A DNA stretch of 64,000 bases from Bidens hawaiensis (GCA_021521415.1 JAIQDT010007613.1:1-64000); one strand, 5' to 3'. Shown: positions 34,059-46,058, numbered from the stretch's first letter. Notes: generated by a model not told the origin, from the sequence alone. Numbers and translations: made by a program.

Positions 34059-37000
34059 ACAATTTCTATCATTTTCAATCAAATTCAATGGTCTTATCAC
34101 ACATCAGAAGACTATTGGTGTTGATCCACCCCGACCCAGTGAAAGATATAAAACGGGCAACTTTGGTGAAACATTCAAAGGACAAGTTTGGTGCATGGTT
34201 TGTGATGTCTTTGGTCATCACACAGATTCATGCCAGGAAAGGTTCATTCCTGAACCATTTCATGTTCCTGATAGCATAAAATTTGGACAAGACTTCGCAT
34301 TCTATAAAAGAAGATACAATGTATACTTGAGCAGGGGTGAGAAGATAACAGAAGATCAAGTCAAGAAAGAAGAAGCAGTTGTGAACAACAGCGAAAAAAG
34401 TGACAAGAAAAAAAGGCTCCAATGTTGAATAAACTCAACAGATCTCAGTCTGTCAAGTCACAATCATCTGAAAAAAGTTTAATGACTCTAAAAGATCAAC
34501 AATTTGTTTAAAGAAAAGCAATTCGTTGAAGAAAGTTTTCACCAAAAAGAAACCAAATGTACTCATTGGAGATGTGAAATTTCTGTTGAAGAATGGTTTT
34601 GAACCACATGGATTTTTGTGGAAACCAAGTTTTGAAGCACAAGTGACAATTAAAGAAAAGAGAATCTGTCATTGAAGAATGCACAAGCATAGTTCCCTAT
34701 GTTGAAAACCCATTTAAATTTGGATGTGAATCTGATGATTCATGTGAACTTGTTTATGAGGACCCCAAACCTGATGCAACATTTGGTCATGTTGTAGATG
34801 ATTAACCTAAATTAGCTTGTATTGCATCACTTAACTGATTCATTTTTCTTTGACTTTTGTAGGAACAGTCCACCCAAATGAATGATGTATGGTATTTAGA
34901 CAGTGGATGTTCCAAGCACATGACCTTTGACAAGAGGTCATTGGTCAACTATGAAGAAAAATTTTAAGGACCTGTTGCATTTGGGAGTGATGAAAATGGA
35001 GGGAAGATTGTGGGAAAAGGCATTCTTACAAATGGCAAAGTATCTTTTGATAATGTCTTCTATGGAAGGATTACAATATAATCTTGAGAGGATCTCTCAG
35101 ATGTTTGATAAAGGTTATAAGGTTGGATTTGATTATTCACATTGTTTCATCCTCAAACCTGAATTTGTAATTCCCCCCTGACATGATCATGATGGTTGCT
35201 CCTAGAAATGGAAATTTTATTAACTGAGAATGAAAGATGCCTTTTCTAGAGGTGGTACCTGTTTTGTGTCCAAAGCACTAAGAATGAAACTAACCTGTGG
35301 CACAGGAAGCCTTGTCATGTAAATCTGAAAAATATGAACAAACTTGTTAAAGGTGAACATACAAGGGAGTTCAAGTTGGTTGACAAGTGTGTTTCTTGTC
35401 AAAAATGAAAGCAGCACAAATCATCTTACAAAATAAAAATCATAAACTCAACTGATCAAGTACTTGAAATGCTTCATATGGATCTCATTGGTCATGTGTG
35501 TGTTCCATGTATTGGAAAGAAGAGATATTGTTTGGTGATTGTTGATGATTTTTCAAGATATACATGGGTTTATTTTCTGAATCAAAGGATGAGGCTGATG
35601 AATTGGTCAAGAGTTGTGTAACAAGGATTGAAAATCAATTAGATGTAAGGGTGAAGGGAATGAGAAGTGATAATGGGATAGAGTTCAAGAATGGGGAAAT
35701 GGATGAATTTTGTCAAGCCAAAGGAATATTTCAACAATTCAGTGCTCCTAGAACTCCTGAACAGAATGAAATTGCCAGAAGAAGGAATAGAACAACAATA
35801 GAGGCTGCACGAACCATGTTAGCAGATGCATACTTGCCTGTTACATTTTGGGCTTAATTTATAAACACTGCTTGTTATGTTCAGAATGGAGTCCTTCTCA
35901 ATAAAAGTCCAAATAAAACTCCCTATGAGATTTTGTTTACAAGAAAACCCTACATCAAGTTACTCAAGCCCTTTAGATGCAACTGTTCTTGGTTGAATAC
36001 AAAAGACTATTTAAACAAGTTTCAATCTAAATCCATAGATTGTTTCTCTGTTGGATATTCAACACATTCAAAATCTTACAAAGTATATGTGAAGGACCAT
36101 CTGAGTGTGATTAAATCCTCAGAGGTTATTTTTAATGACATCAATTCAACACTGTTGATGGAGCATCATGGTTATTTGGTCTCGAGAAGCTAGTCAAATC
36201 CTTCAAACTTTACCCTCAAGACTTTGATGAAACTTTATGTAGAATAAGTGTCCTTGAAGCTACTTCAAAGAAAAACGTTGATTTGGACATATTATAATCA
36301 ACCACAGGTTCAAGAAAAATTTTCAGACATAGTGAGAAACCTGATGACCAGCAAGTTCAAGAATATGCTGAAAGTTAGTCAAACTTTGAAACTTTGTTTT
36401 AAAATATGAACATTGGAATTGATATTGCTTCAACATCCCAACAGTTAGTTAAAGAAGAACCTAATGTGAACAATGTAGCATCAGATTTGGTCATTTAGGA
36501 ACCTAATTTTAATGATACAAACCAGGATTCCACCATATCCTCAGATCAAATCATCCAAACTTCTTTTGTATAGAGAAATCATCCTGCTGAAAACATAATT
36601 GGAGATATTTTATAAAGATTTACAAGAAGTGAATCTGAATCTGCAACCATTTATTTGTACTCCTGCTTCCTATCCCAAATTGAACCCAAGAACATTGTTC
36701 AAGCCTTAAAAGATAACAGTTGGGTGGAATCAATGCAAGAGGAGTTGGCTCAATTCAGAATTCTGCAAGTTTGGTAACTTGTAGATAATCCAAGAGTAAA
36801 GATTGCAATGGGCACCAAATGGGTTTTCAGAATAAAAGGGATAAAAAGGGCATTGTAATGAAGAACAAAGCAAGACTAGTTGCTATAGGATACTTAAAAG
36901 AAGAAGGGATAGATTTTGAAGAAGTGTTTTCTCCAATGACAAGGATAGAAGCTATCAGAATATTCTTAACCTATGTTGCTTCTAAGAACATCAGAGTATT

Positions 37001-37862
37001 TCAATTGGATGTTAAATCTCCTTTCTTAAATGTAAAAATAGAAGAGAAGGTGTGTGTCACTCAACCTCCAGTTTTTGAGGAACCTGAGTATCTTAATAGA
37101 GTTTACAAACTAAACAAGGCTCTATATGGATTACATCAAGCTCCAAGAGCTTGGTATGATGAGCTGTCAAACCACCGACTTGTGAATGGTTTTCACAGAG
37201 GAGTCATTGGTAAGACCCTCTTCTACAAGAAAAGAGGAAGAGATTTTCTCCTGGTTCAAGTTTATGGTGATGATTTCATCTTCGAATCTATTGATGAACA
37301 AATGTATTCGGAATTTGAAGATGTTATGAAGTCTAATTTTTGCATGAGCTTAATAGGAGAAATGAATTCCTTTCTTGGTTTGCAAGTTCAACAAAAAATG
37401 ATGGTATATTCATTTGGCAATCAAAACATTTGCAAGACATATTGAACAAGTTCAAATGTCAAGACTTGAAGACTGCTTCTAGTCCTACAGACACACTTGA
37501 GAAGATGGTAGCTGATGAAAAAGGGGAGCCTGTTGAGGGGCATGAATATAGAGCTAAGATTGGAACTTTGATGTACCTTACTACTTCCATACCTGACATT
37601 ATGTTTGCTATGTTTGCAAGATTCCAATCATTTCCAAAACTATCTCATATGACTTCTGTCAAGAGGATCTTTAGATATTTGAAAGGGAAACCTGGTTCCA
37701 ATCAGACACCATTTTATCAAACGCTATAGTGAGAAAGTCTTATAGAAATGAGAAGAGTTGACACTAGTGACAACTTGGCAGAGTTATTCACCAAGCCACT
37801 AAACAAAACAAGATTTCATTTTCTACTAAAATCTTTAGGCGTGATCAACTCTGATGAAGTTT
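34059..37862 (+). pseudogene. Sirevirus pol, copy B
   Basis: This is a second copy of the pol block, collinear with 15044-18834. The CCHC-like finger CMVCDVFGHHTDSC (34192-34233) is intact here. Protease keeps its Asp (WYLDSGCSKHMT; GAC at 34899-34901), unlike copy A. The integrase frame (35564-36193) retains RSDNG, but the catalytic Glu is Arg (35777-35779). RT (36819-37445 and 37340-37729) has YGDD at 37263-37274. RNase H is missing its body at the same place as in copy A (near 37695) and keeps only the tail (DNLAELFTKPLNKTRFHFL). Several stops and frameshifts are present. Shared breaks show that A and B descend from one already defective copy. Confidence 0.9.
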
Positions 37863-40330
37863 GATTGTAGATGTATGATTATTTTGCTAACTGATTATCT
37901 GTTAAAGGTCTTAATGAGTGAGTTGTGATTTGGATGATTGAATCTTTGTTTTCACACAGCTGAAATGTGCTTTGAATGATTATTTAGGTGACTTAGGTGT
38001 CTACGATGCTTAGGTTTTAGTTTCAGTGACTGTTTATGATGTCTTGATTAGTGTGTCTAGATATGCTTTGAAATGATGAATTTGTATGCTTATCTGATAT
38101 CTTGAATAGGTTTGATAATTTGATAAGACAGACTTTGCATAATTACTCTTGGTTGAACATTATGTTAGTCTGATTGTGTTAATGCATGCCATTCAATTTC
38201 TTATTATTCTTGATTATGTTACTTTTTTCTAGTGCCAAACTTATGATTTTATGTTAAACTTATGTGCTGAAATGAATATTTTTCTAAAGAAGTTTTACAA
38301 ACAATTTTTGACAAACTGAGCAACTTGATGGTGTTGAGAATTGATAACAGTATTCAGTTCAAAGCTTTATAGAAGCTTGAAAGGTTTCCAATGAAAATTG
38401 ATCCAACCTTTGGGAAATGACACTAGATTGATTATTTATACAATTCATTTGGATTTAGTAGGCTAAAAAGACTACTAGTCGAGTCATTAATAAATATGGT
38501 TGTTTTCCATGATGTGTTAAAACTGAGGTGATATAAACATAATGAAAATGTTAAACTTAATCTATAGATACATTGTTGAATATGCATGTTTCAAGATAAA
38601 TATCTCTGAATGATTGGATGAAAAGTGATTTTCTAGTCATACACGAGCCTGCTGGTATTTGTCCACTCAAAGTGAAATCTTTTATTCATATGACAAAGAA
38701 CAAAATTGAGCAAAATGATTATACATCAACCAAAAGTTGATAAATATTCAAATTATACTAAAGAAATTAAACACGAGGGAATAAACTAGAACTACAAATG
38801 TTGGGCATCATTATAAGTCCTAAACACCTTGAATGGAAGGCTTGTATGTCCGTATTGTGTGGCATGTCAGTCCAACGTTCAACCTCAATGTTTGAAAAGT
38901 TTTAAAAAGAAAAATTTATTAAGAAAGTTTATCTGTTCTGTCATCTAATATTTTGACCATCAGGGGGGTTAAAGTCAAATTGGAGTGATATGGAGAAAGC
39001 CAAATAAGCTGTGTGAAGAGATAAGGAACGTCATAGTGCAATAAGTGTTATCCATTTTTGTCTTATGCAATTAATTGAATCTTAAGCATATCAACAATGT
39101 AATGAAATTCATGCTAAGTCAATACCTGCTATTAACCTGCCTGATCTGTCATAATAATGATGAGAATGGAGTTTTGAAAGGTGACCAATATGATCCCATG
39201 TTGAGATCTTTTCATAAATGGAGAAAAAAGGATTTGAAAGGATAAAACCGAAGTTGATCTCATTATACACCATTTGCTCTTAAACTTTACACTTTGATGA
39301 GAAAACTTTGCATTTTCACCTTGAATATGTGTTGCATATGTTATTTCGAGTAAACTTTGATATTTTTAAACTTTTGAGTAAACTTAAATGTTTTTATTTG
39401 AATTTTAACTCATTCGAGCATAGTTGATATTTATTTTCTTTGAAAATGATTATTCATGTATTATCAAGCTCACTTTGAAGATTATGCACTTTCGAGTAAA
39501 CTTGGTTGTTTAGAAGGTCATCTTCCTCAAGCATACTTGATGAATACGTGATACATATCCAAATATGCTTTAAGTACTTGTTTAGAGTAAACTTAGGTGT
39601 TTTATTTCAAATATGCGTTTGTCAAGCATACTTCTTGATATGGATTGAATTACATAATGTTTTCTGAAATTGCAAGTGTTTTTTTCAAGTAAACTTTTTT
39701 GAACGAGCAAACTTCATGCTTAGAGCACACTTGTGTATTAATATAATAATTCAAGTGTTCTCCAAGAATACATGCATATTTCAAAAGTTGTCAAGCAAAC
39801 TTTACATTTATAGCACATTGTAGGCTTTGAGCGCACTTGTTTATTAAAATTAATATATCAATTCTTCTCAAGCACACTTTGCAATTTTAATGTATTGTCG
39901 AGTAAACTTTGCTTCGGAATATACCTAGATGTATATTTCTAAAGGTTTGTTAACTTTTTTTTGCTTTACTAAGTATATTCGAGTAAGGTTAAGGTATTCG
40001 AGTAAGGTTAACATATTAGAAATATCTCTAAGTTACTATTTTGGGATCCTTATTGATCTCGAGTAAGGTTGACTATTTGATCAAATATACTTGATTATTT
40101 AACTTGTGATTAATTTCTCGAGCAATCTTGTATGTTCGAGTAAGCTTCTTTCATTTTATTCACTTACTTAATTTTTTATTACTTTAAACACCTGAGCGAA
40201 CTCTGGGACGAGCAAGCTTTGATAATATACTTATCGAGCAAGCTTTATGCCAGTATATTTAAAATTGGGATTTTGGCAATATTCTTATACTAAATAACAA
40301 AATTCATTTATAACTCACTTTCAAATGTGT
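37863..40330 (+). other. Post-pol region of Sirevirus copy B
   Basis: It is noncoding. It contains the unoccupied insertion site of gypsy-2 (GCTTA at 38008-38012), the conserved block 38330-39240 and a dense one-way array of GAGTAAACTT, AAGCACACTT and GAGCAAGCTT variants from about 39340 to 40260. Past 39815 it continues beyond the point where copy A was cut. No ORF of note is present. Confidence 0.75.
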
Positions 40331-40341
40331 ACAACATATAC

Positions 40342-40350
40342 TATAAAAGG
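40342..40350 (+). promoter_or_regulatory. TATA box ahead of the third Sirevirus ORF
   Basis: TATAAAAGG is followed about 30-60 bp later by a pyrimidine-rich leader (CACCTTTTTCCCTCTTTCTC) and then an intron-like segment and an ATG at 40665. This is the layout of an independent plant Pol II promoter inside the retroelement. The spacing is right, but no expression data are available. Confidence 0.5.
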
Positions 40351-40497
40351 GGGAAATAGAAATATTTTAATTTCACCTTTTTCCCTCTTTCTCTCTTGCA
40401 TTATTGTCAACTTGGTCGTCACCTAGAATCTCAATCGTTTGCTCAAAATTCCTAACCTAAATTGGTCATCCATCTAATTCTGACTCGGTAAGCTTCA

Positions 40498-40573
40498 ATT
40501 GAATGATTCCTGACACTCATTAGAGTTTAGGGTTTCAATTTCATGCTTACTGACATCTCTGTTTTCTGCGTAG
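40498..40573 (+). other. Putative 76-bp leader intron of the third ORF
   Basis: The donor is CTCG/GTAAGC at 40498 and the acceptor TTTTCTGCGTAG/G at 40573, with a pyrimidine stretch and a possible branch site (CTTACTGAC) before the acceptor. Copy C keeps both sites (53854 to 53764, 91 bp) with the same flanks. Confidence 0.55.
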
Positions 40574-40664
40574 GTTACTAATTTGTCGAAGAACAGGTTC
40601 TTAAAGATTATCTTTTTTTTCTACTTCATATATAACTTCATACATGACAAAATAATGAACTTTA

Positions 40665-42988
40665 ATGACTAACTTTCACTTTGAATGTATTCCTGAAGAG
40701 GCTATGTCTAAAAAGCAGAAGAAGCATATCCATGTTGTAACTCTACAGATTCTGAAACCTGATAATCATTTTGAAGGAGAGCCACAAATTGATGCACTTA
40801 ATGATCTAACTAATGATGATGATGATGAAATGGATGATAAAGATAAAGAAGAGGAACATGACTCTCCTCATGTGGACCTTACAGAAACTCACAGAGAAAA
40901 TATGCAAGCTAAGCTTTGATGAAATAAAAATGGTAGATCCCAGGATCATTCATTTGATGGGACACGGATTTGAATTTGACAAATTGGCTAGTTTGACTGA
41001 TGAAGTGCTAGATCCTAGAGTTGAAAAGAAGAGAGAAGAGATAAGAAAATTAAGGGAGAAAAGGAATAAAAACACTATAAAGATTTCTGGCTTATTTGAG
41101 GCTTCACAACTTCTCAGAAAAACAACTGAGCGACATGAGCTACGATGATCTTGAAGGTGTGTACAGATCGACAAAAGAAAGAATTGAAAAAGAAGAAAAG
41201 GGAAGGTTGAGAAAGAAAGTGTCTGATGAAAAACACAGAATTGATCAGTTATATAAGAAATATGGAGAAAAATGTAAATTTCTAATTGATTAGGTGTAGA
41301 TATGGAGTTGGTTGAAATCATGAGCAGGAAGCAAGTTGAAGAATGTTTCAAGAAAACTTCATAGAAAATCAAAACTGATTTTGGTGTTGTTAAAAGAAAA
41401 TCAAAACTAATAAGTTTGGCTGAGAAAGAAAAGAAGAGATGGGCAGATGAGAGAGAAACTTTATTGGAGAGATTCATGGAGGCTAGATGAGAAGGGAAGA
41501 AAGTGAAAATGTTGAGTTCTGATCAAAAGATAAGCCTACATGAGTCTAAGTTAAGGAATACAATGAGGAATTAAAAGTTCAATCTAAACCAACTCAGGCT
41601 CCACCAAAATTGTTTCAAGTGAAAGAGGAACCGACTGAAACTAGTGTAACAGTGAACTTACTGCCATGAGAAGATGAGAAAAGAATCAAGACCTTGAAAG
41701 CATTGATGATGAGTAAGGTCACCTTGAGAGGTCAACAAAGGTCAACACATCAATGACAAAAAAGGCCACCTACAGAGGTGAATCTACCAAAGAACCTTTA
41801 TCTTGATTCCCGGACAAAAACCTTGAAAGTAATTATGTCTAATGAAGAACTGAAGAATATTATATTTTAATATGACTTTCAAGATTTTAACAAAGAGCAA
41901 CTGGAAGAATTGGCAAGTCTTAACCTGTATCATTATCAAGAAAGACACAGATTTATAGCTCAGCAAAGGAATGAACTCTCAAAATTTTTAAAAGATCAAT
42001 CTAGAAAGGGATTTCCTTTGCTCAACAAGAAAAGGAAGCTGGAGCTCTCTCAATTTGAACGAACTAAATGGCAGAGGAGTAGAATTAAAGTTAAGGAGGG
42101 GTAGAGGACGACCGAAATTGACTTGGGATGAGAGGATTAGGCATGATTTGATAGACCTAAACCTCTCCGAGGACATGGTTGAGGATAGGAATTCGTGGAG
42201 AAGTAGAATTAAAGTTAAGGATTTTTAGAGAGAATTGAATACCTTAGGGCTTAGAATTAACTTATTTAGGTCACATACCATAATGGTATTTCCCTTACAT
42301 ATATTATTATTATTATAATTATTATTAGCTTTTATATAGATCTTAAACTGTGATCTTATTATTAATATTATTATAATTAGTAGTAGTTTTTATATAACTG
42401 TTAAACTTTGATTTCCTTTATTTTGCTTCATACACATGTACTTAGAGCCGAGGGTCTCTCTGGAAGCCACCTCTTTATTCCTTTGGATAAAGGTACGGTG
42501 TGCCTACATCCCACCCTCCCCAGGCCCTACTTATAGCTTTGCTGTCGGTGGGATTTTACTGGGTATGATTGATTGATTGATTGATTGATAAATGGCAGAG
42601 GAGGATGAACGATATCATGATGATTGAAGCATCTTACAAAAAGACAACAAGATACTCAAACCCATTGGCTAACATGAGAAAATGCATCAGCATGAGGCAG
42701 CAAATGGCAAGACCAAATTATGAAGTCCAGATAAAAGGAAGAATCTCAAAGATTGACTTTGAAGAGAAGAATCAATCTTCTTTTTTGAGAAAATCAGATG
42801 GACTAGCCTTGGGCATTATATAGCATGATACTGACCTAGAGTATCTTCATATGGAGAATGTTGAGGAGATAACCAGATGGAATCTGCCATCTCAACATCC
42901 ACATCGCAAGGAGATCTCACTATTCAAGGAAAAAGCTGTTGCAGTGAAATTTTACAGAAGATCAGAGGGTGAAAGCTCTAAAAGATGA
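40665..42988 (+). pseudogene. Sirevirus third ORF (post-pol, env-like position), decayed
   Basis: The start at 40665 (MTNFHFECIPEEAMSKKQ) is supported by copy C, which keeps the same ATG context. The frame runs to 40919 with an acidic block (DDDDEMDDKDKEEEHD), then changes frame near 40920. The next part, DKLASLTDEVLDPRVEKKRE, continues into long Lys/Glu/Arg heptads that predict a coiled coil. After an RTE fragment (42065-42603) the same protein seems to resume (DTDLEYLHMENVEEITRWNL) and ends at a TGA at 42986-42988. Sireviruses commonly carry an env-like or extra ORF here. I see no signal peptide or transmembrane helix, so env function is not supported. At least four frame breaks are present. 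Confidence 0.6.
42065..42603 (+). mobile_element. 5'-truncated RTE LINE with 15-bp target duplication
   Basis: The TSD TAAATGGCAGAGGAG is at 42065-42079 and 42589-42603. The insert (42080-42588) encodes the end of the RTE reverse transcriptase ORF (LTWDERIRHDLIDLNLSEDM, then VEDRNSWRSRIKV) ending at a TAG near 42228. It continues with the conserved 3' UTR of plant RTE elements (CCACCCTCCCCAGGCCC) and ends in a (TTGA)n tail. The first 19 bases of the insert copy the sequence just before the stop, at 42207-42225. Confidence 0.93.
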
Positions 42989-43155
42989 ATACTTTTCTTT
43001 TGTGGTTAAATTTATGTGTAATGTCCATGCGAAAAAATTCTGCTATGTAAAATTTTGTTTAAGTAATGTAATTTTACTTTTAGAAATTTGATGTGTATTA
43101 TGAAAAGTGTATGTAACCAATCGGTGTTTTGGTGCAGCTAAAGTTGTTCCAATCT

Positions 43156-43164
43156 AGAGGGAGA
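43156..43164 (+). other. Polypurine tract of the Sirevirus
   Basis: AGAGGGAGA lies four bases before the 3' LTR start at 43169, as expected for a copia PPT. Confidence 0.7.
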
Positions 43165-43168
43165 TAGT

Positions 43169-44240
43169 TGGGATAAGAAAATGACCAAGGAAGATTGGAA
43201 TCTACTCAACCTCCTCAGAAAATGGTTAAGTATGGAAACCGAGCAAACGTAGAAATTCGAGCAAGCTTAAACTTAGTCAAGCAAGGAATTTTGCTTTACG
43301 AGCAAGGTTATCTTCTTGAAGTCTTCTAAGTGTTAGTTCAAGCAAACTGCACTTCGTTAGGCAAGGTTGTTCTACAAGTCAATCAAGTATTTTTTTTAGA
43401 GCAAACTCTTAACAAAACCAAGCTAAAACCAAGTATTTGGTGGATCGAGCAAGGTTTATTAATAAACAGTGGCACAAGAAAACTTGAAGGAAGTTATTAA
43501 AGAAATTACTCAAAGGACTACTATAAAGAAAGGTTCAACCTCTAGCAATCTACAGTGTCATCAGCACACTTGAACTTGGTCAAATAAAAGACAAAAGGTT
43601 GAAAGGATCCAAGAAGAACAAGTTTGCTCGTATGATTTTATCAAGCAAAGTTTGGTATAATCATGAATATTGAAGTCTTCTTGAAGGATATTTTCTGTGG
43701 AAAGTATCCTAAGTAAAGCTTACTTGGAGAACTATTCCAAGCACACTTGTAGTTCCCAGGTTTGCTCGACAAGGACAAAAGCCTACTAGCTGACTCGAAG
43801 ACCTGTTTCCACTTGTAATATTTTGTAATATGTTAAGAATCAATCATTAGGGTTTCTAGAAGATGTCAAGTGTGCCTATTTAAGGAAACTGTAGCGCACA
43901 TTTATGACAACAGACATAGAGAGAATATTTTGATTTGACGGCTGTCTCTTTCCTGAAAATAATATCTTTGTACGGAAAAGTTGCCACAAATACAAACATT
44001 CCACCTAGAAATCCTAATCGATATTTAGTGTATCCTTCACAATATTAATGGAAATATTTTGCGTTACCTTGTGTGTTTGTTACATTTCTGTCCGTTAAGC
44101 AACAATTTGAGTATTATTGATTTCGTCTTTAAAAATCACTAATTTTTCACAAAATCAGAATTTCGTAACCGCCTTGTCAACACGCTTGTGTTGGTTATGA
44201 GACTGATTATTGTTTGTCTAAGTGATCTAATCGGGGACCA
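43169..44240 (+). mobile_element. 3' LTR of the Sirevirus
   Basis: It starts TGGGATAAGAAAATGACC and ends GGGGACCA. It is collinear with 11225-12130 but retains about 200 bp near 43960-44150 missing there. The GAGCAA-type motifs are again concentrated in its first half. Gypsy-3 gag resumes directly after it. Confidence 0.85.
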
Positions 44241-46048
44241 GACAACTGATAATGTTATAAATATACCTCCGGACACTAATAATATACCTCCGCCGGATAC
44301 TAATTTTGCCTCGAGCGTTACTACCCCCGCCGACTACTGATAATGTTATAAATAGTAATAATACTCGCCCGACTGTTAAGGTCATTGGGAACCCTGAACC
44401 CGTTTTGAATATTAATAATGCCATGAATATAACTCCCCCAATGTCTACTAATACTTCTTGTAACACGAATTCCCCCGCTTCAAGAATGTTCGTATGAACA
44501 GTTTATGTCGTGTAGACCTATAAATTTCAGTGATACTCAGGACCTAAACAAATTGATAAGATGGATTGAAAAGGCTGAATTCGTAATTAACATCAGCAAT
44601 GTCCACCAAACGGTATGGTTAAGTATACTACTAGCATGTTTATTAATCATGCCCTAATGTGGTGAAATATGATTTTACAAACTCGATAACAAGAAGCGAT
44701 TAACAGTATGACATGGACTAAACTTAAAATACTTATATTAAAACATTTCAACTCAAGAAATTAAATCCACAAGTTGGAACACGAACTCTAGAATTTGGAA
44801 ATGAGAGGCGCTGATCATTTAAGTTACACAAACCGTTTCAACGAATTGGCTCGTTTAGTACCAAGAAGATGGGTACAACTGTTAAACGATTATGATTTTG
44901 AAATTAAATACAATCCAGGCAAGGTCAATAGAATAGCCTTACCGAGTAAATTACTAAAAATTCTATCTGTTTAGGTGTTGACAAGATATATAAAGACGTG
45001 AAACAAATTTATAGACGGCTAGGTACGAAGAAAGATATAACCACTTATGTTAGTAAATGTGTGACTTGTACTCATGTTGAGGCGAAATATCATAAACTTT
45101 CGGGAATGTTACAACAACTTGAAATACCAATGGAAATGGGAACAAATTACAATGGGTTTCGTTATAAACCCTCCCAAAACCTCCAGAGGGGAATGCAATT
45201 AGGGTAATTGTAGACCGAATAGACCTGAGCAAACTTACCACCCTAAAACAGATGGCCAATCCAAAAGAACAATTTAAACACTAGAAGAATTGCTTCGTGC
45301 TTGTGTACTGGATTTCAAAAGGAATTGGGATCAACACCTCCCACTCATTGAATTCTCTTATAATAACAGGTATCACAGTAATATACAAGAAACACCATAT
45401 GAAGAATTATATGGGCGAAAATGCAGATCACAACTTTGTTGGACGTAAATTGTTGATACTCAGATTACAATATCCGATTTGATCCAGGAAATAACCGACA
45501 AGATTCATAAACTTAAACAAAAATTGAAGGCCGCTCGTGACCAACAAAAGAGCTATGCCGATGTTCGTAGAAAACCATTATCTTTTGAAATAGGCGATAA
45601 GGAATTTTTTAAAGTGACCCCATGGAAAGGTGCTATAAGGTTTAGAAACACCGGTAAGTTAGCCCCGAGATAACCTTTCAAAATTATTGCTAAAATTGGT
45701 CCCATAGCCTACCGATTGAAATTACCCCTAGAACTGAGCACCATTCATGATGTGTCTCGTGTGTCGAACCAGAAAAAGTGTGATACTGATGAAAATCAAT
45801 AGTACCACTTGAAGATGTTCAGGTAATGAAAAGCTAAACTTTTTAGAGGAACTGGTGGAAAATTATGGATGGAAAAACCAAACAGTTACGAAATGACAAA
45901 ATCTCATTGGTAACAGTTCAACGGTACTCACAACGAGGAACCGAATTTACATGGGAACGAAAGGATGAATTTCGAAAGAAATACCCACACCTAGTTCCTA
46001 AAAAGAAAACCGTTGTCACATCAAATTTTGGGGACAAAATTTATTAAC
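44241..46048 (+). pseudogene. Gypsy-3 gag-RNase H-integrase remnant with internal deletions
   Basis: This resumes the Ty3 gag cut at 11224. The Asn/Pro-rich linker (TNNIPPPDTNFASS) is followed by gag core at about 44500-44860 (NFSDTQDLNKLIRWIEKAEF, NRFNELARLVP). At 44861 it jumps directly to RNase H (RRWVQLLNDYDFEIKYNPGK). Near 44970 it jumps to the integrase zinc region (KDITTYVSKCVTCTHVEAK). Near 45221 a further gap leads to the integrase C-terminal half ([20 protein letters not shown]). The chromodomain-like end is at 45865-46047 ([20 protein letters not shown]). Protease, RT and both catalytic Asp of integrase are gone. The lineage is the same as gypsy-2. Confidence 0.88.
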
Positions 46049-46058
46049 AGAGTGAGAA

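Larger units (their letters stand above)
11225..44240 (+). mobile_element. Sirevirus-like Ty1/copia element with duplicated pol, carrying nested insertions
   Basis: The order is 5' LTR, leader, gag, pol copy A, post-pol A, pol copy B, post-pol B, third ORF, PPT, 3' LTR. It is about 33.0 kb in place; without the 13.2-kb Tekay-like insertion it is about 19.8 kb. That is roughly twice a usual Sirevirus, because pol and the sequence after it are present twice. Pol resembles the SIRE/Maximus lineage in RT ([34 protein letters not shown]). LTR divergence by eye is near 10%, so the element is old. No 5-bp target duplication is recognisable. Confidence 0.85.

Noticed and set aside
40950..41477. A 175-codon minus-strand frame
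   Set aside because: Antisense of the coiled-coil part of the third ORF; Ser/Phe/Leu-rich composition is the complement of Lys/Glu codons.
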